Below the pieces are notes generated by a model that had not been told where the DNA came from, searched no databases, and saw nothing but the letters and a program-made list of their open reading frames with translations. Made by a program: the position numbers and the translations under genes. DNA of 64,000 nt from the NCBI RefSeq assembly GCF_003946215.1, contig NZ_RHOW01000006.1, positions 1 through 64,000 of the forward strand. Reading direction: 5' to 3'. The stretch is from Lapidilactobacillus mulanensis (GTDB taxonomy: Bacteria; Bacillota; Bacilli; Lactobacillales; Lactobacillaceae). This document shows positions 62,004 through 64,000 of this stretch, one piece after another; position 1 is the first letter of the stretch, and every line of letters starts with the position of its first letter.

Positions 62004-63552
62004 TCCGATTCTACCAGGATTTAATCCTGATCCTAATATTTTACGTGTTGACAAGGATTATTATATTGCTGTTTCGTCGTTTGAATGGATGCCAGGAATT
62101 CGGGTTTATCATTCTCAAGATTTGGTGAACTGGGAATTTGCAACCGATATTTTGACAACACAGGTCGACTTGCGGGGTAATCCGCAAAACGCCAGTATTT
62201 GGGCACCACAGATCTCTTATGCGCAAGGAATTTATTACTGTATTTATACGGATGTTAAAAATGCACACGGTCCTTTCAAAGATTGTCATAATTATTTAAC
62301 TACTGCTCCAGCAATTACCGGGCCTTGGAGTGAGCCGATATATTTGAATAGTAGCGGATTTGATCCCTCGTTATTTCACGATGTTGATGGGAAAATGTGG
62401 GTGTTGAATGAGATTTGGGATTACCGTTATTCGACTTCAAATAAATCAGCCGGTATCGTCATGCAGGAATTTGATCTTGCTCACAAGAAACTGATCGGTA
62501 AAGTGCACAAAATATTCAATGGCACTGAATTAGCAAAGACAGAAGCACCACAGTTATATCGCCATAACGGCTATTATTTTTTGTTGACTGCAGAAGGTGG
62601 CACGGGCAAAGGACACGCTGTAACGGTGTGTCGCTCAAAAAATATTACGGGTCCATATGGGCTTGCGCCTAACTCACCAATTTTAACTGCCCGGGATAAA
62701 CCGGAATCAGAATTGCAATGCACCGGACATGCGAGCATCGTCGAAGGTGTAGCGGGGCATTGGTACATGGTGTATTTGACCAGTCGCTTGTTAGAAAGTG
62801 AGTATCATTTGCTGGGGCGCGAAACTGCCATTCAAGAAGTTCAATGGACAGATAATGATTGGTTGGCAACAAGTGCAGTAGGAAATGGTCCCGAGTTGAC
62901 ACCGATCATTGAGACGACTGTACCCATTCAACAAATCCAGCACTTAAATTTCCATGATCAGTTTGATCGATCAACTTTAAAGCTAGAATGGAATTCACTT
63001 CGAATCTTACCAGAGGATTCCTGGATACAGATTCATAACGGTCCGAATTTTTTGCGGATCTATGCCGGCGAATCACCAGCGACTACTTTTGAACATCATT
63101 TATTGGCAATTCGCCAAAATAGTTTTTATTTTCAAGCAGAAACTGAGATTTCATTTGATCCACAGACATTTAATCAAATGGCGGGATTGTTATTATTTCT
63201 GAATAACGAAAGATTTCTCTATTTATATATTACGCACGATGAACAGCAGGGTAAAGTTCTGAAGTTGATGAAATCAGTACCGGATAACTTTGAACTTTTC
63301 TCAACAACCATTCCCCTTTCCGATGAGACCGTGAAATTGCGGATCGACGGAAGAGGACTTCAAGGAGCTGCTTACTATCAAACAGCAGTAAATCCAAACT
63401 GGCAACTTGTTGCTGATCAGATCGATCTACGATTTCTGTCGGCTGGATTTACGGGGAACTTTGTTGGGATCGGCGTGCACGACATGGATCAAAAAGAAGG
63501 CTGCTTTGCTGACTTTTCAGAATTTCGATATACAGTGTCTTCCAAGAAGTGA
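61981..63552 (+). CDS. GH43 glycosidase (beta-xylosidase/arabinofuranosidase type)
   Basis: 523 aa. Five-bladed propeller with the three catalytic acids in FNPDPNILRV (Asp), SSGFDPSLF (Asp) and KTEAPQLY (Glu), then a C-terminal concanavalin-like domain (about 320-520). No signal peptide. It would release xylose or arabinose side chains from imported pectic or xylan oligosaccharides. The start lies inside the DUF4064-like gene behind AAAGGAG. Confidence 0.9.
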   Translation: MPQVKIHNPILPGFNPDPNILRVDKDYYIAVSSFEWMPGIRVYHSQDLVNWEFATDILTTQVDLRGNPQNASIWAPQISYAQGIYYCIYTDVKNAHGPFKDCHNYLTTAPAITGPWSEPIYLNSSGFDPSLFHDVDGKMWVLNEIWDYRYSTSNKSAGIVMQEFDLAHKKLIGKVHKIFNGTELAKTEAPQLYRHNGYYFLLTAEGGTGKGHAVTVCRSKNITGPYGLAPNSPILTARDKPESELQCTGHASIVEGVAGHWYMVYLTSRLLESEYHLLGRETAIQEVQWTDNDWLATSAVGNGPELTPIIETTVPIQQIQHLNFHDQFDRSTLKLEWNSLRILPEDSWIQIHNGPNFLRIYAGESPATTFEHHLLAIRQNSFYFQAETEISFDPQTFNQMAGLLLFLNNERFLYLYITHDEQQGKVLKLMKSVPDNFELFSTTIPLSDETVKLRIDGRGLQGAAYYQTAVNPNWQLVADQIDLRFLSAGFTGNFVGIGVHDMDQKEGCFADFSEFRYTVSSKK

Positions 63553-63849
63553 TTAGATAATGATTATAAAGTGGACTAGTGAGCATTATCAATCGTTATA
63601 ACCACACAGAGTAAAATTTCGTTCTGTATAATGTTTGACAGTGAGCAAATGATTATGGCTATTTCGTCAGCAATCAGTTAAGTTAGTATTTGTAAGCGTT
63701 TTATAAACGAAATACAGGGCTAGGTGTTGCATATCGAAGTAGAGTGTCAGGGGTACATTGCTTTTTGGGGGAAATCAGATCAGATTCATCAATATCGTGT
63801 GTAAACCACGTTCAATGGTTGTGCACAATTTGATAAAGGAGAGATAGAT
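63553..63849. promoter_or_regulatory. Control region of the solute-binding lipoprotein gene
   Basis: Blocks shared with the permease promoter region: AATCGTTAT (63591-63599), ACAGAGTAAA (63606-63615), TTGACAG (63635-63641) and CAAATGATTAT (63646-63656). A catabolite-response-like element TGTAAGCGTTTTAT (63691-63704) matches 12 of 14 consensus positions on its reverse strand. No terminator for GH43 was recognised. Confidence 0.5.
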
Positions 63850-64000
63850 ATGAAGATCAAAAAGTTAATCAAGGTTGGATCAGTCTTGTTATTGTCTGCA
63901 ACACTTTTAGCTGCCTGTGGAGATGGCAGTTCTAAGGCAAAATCAAGTGGTGGCAGTAGTGAGAAGTCGACGATTAAGACAATTACCTGGATGTCGATGT
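63850..64000 (+). CDS. Solute-binding lipoprotein of the ABC transporter (5' part only)
   Basis: First 50 codons before the window ends. A lipoprotein signal (MKIKKLIKVGSVLLLSAT, lipobox LAAC) is followed by a Gly/Ser/Lys-rich linker and the start of a mature domain (IKTITWMSM). AAGGAG site. It would be the LplA/YtcQ-type binding protein of the transporter formed by the two permeases. Confidence 0.85.
   Translation, partial: MKIKKLIKVGSVLLLSATLLAACGDGSSKAKSSGGSSEKSTIKTITWMSM

Overview
The window looks like the replication-origin region of a low-GC Gram-positive bacterium of the family Lactobacillaceae. The evidence is the gene order dnaA-dnaN-yaaA-recF-gyrB-gyrA-rpsF-ssb-rpsR on one side and rpmH-rnpA-yidC-jag-mnmE-mnmG on the other, AGGAGG-type ribosome binding sites, Bacillus-type parS sites, LPXTG pili and a carbohydrate gene set typical of plant-associated lactobacilli. 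No species is assigned. I saw no tRNA, rRNA, CRISPR array, prophage or insertion sequence.

Layout. (1) 0.1-7.9 kb, minus strand: a sortase-dependent pilus operon (tip adhesin, second pilin, backbone pilin, class C sortase). The backbone pilin has an in-frame TAG before its sorting signal. (2) 8.1-13.1 kb, minus: M42 aminopeptidase, two parS sites, a possible small RNA, purA, dnaB, rplI. (3) 13.2-19.6 kb, minus: gdpP, two zinc-ribbon membrane proteins (one carrying a beta-lactamase-like domain), rpsR, ssb, rpsF. (4) 19.8-29.0 kb, minus: gyrA, gyrB, recF, yaaA, dnaN, dnaA. (5) 27.45-29.48 kb: bipartite oriC, with DnaA boxes on both sides of dnaA. (6) 29.5-43.4 kb, plus: rpmH, rnpA, yidC, jag, mnmE, mnmG, a ClC transporter, small hypothetical genes, then an HNH-sbcD-sbcC operon. 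Genes diverge from oriC, so most run co-directionally with replication.

(7) 43.5-64.0 kb is a pectin/rhamnogalacturonan utilisation island. An IclR-type regulator faces kduI-kduD, followed by kdgA, kdgK, an SGNH acetylesterase, a TIM-barrel epimerase and uxaC. A second epimerase, a membrane AraC-type regulator (frameshifted in an A8 tract) and one ABC permease lie on the minus strand. The partner permease, a YesL-like protein, GH105, GH28, an alpha/beta hydrolase, a pectinesterase, a DUF4064-like protein, GH43 and a truncated solute-binding lipoprotein gene lie on the plus strand. None of the hydrolases has a signal peptide. The cluster therefore appears to import pectic oligosaccharides and trim them in the cytoplasm, with unsaturated uronates going through KduI/KduD/KdgK/KdgA to pyruvate and glyceraldehyde-3-phosphate, and galacturonate entering through UxaC. 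No polysaccharide lyase, transporter ATPase or UxaA/UxaB is in the window.

Non-coding structure is the least explained part: a roughly 20-24 bp palindrome at the 3' ends of three unrelated genes, a large imperfect palindrome in front of gyrB with repeat units, a structured putative small RNA beside purA, a promoter-terminator leader before mnmE, and shared sequence blocks upstream of the pectin transporter genes.
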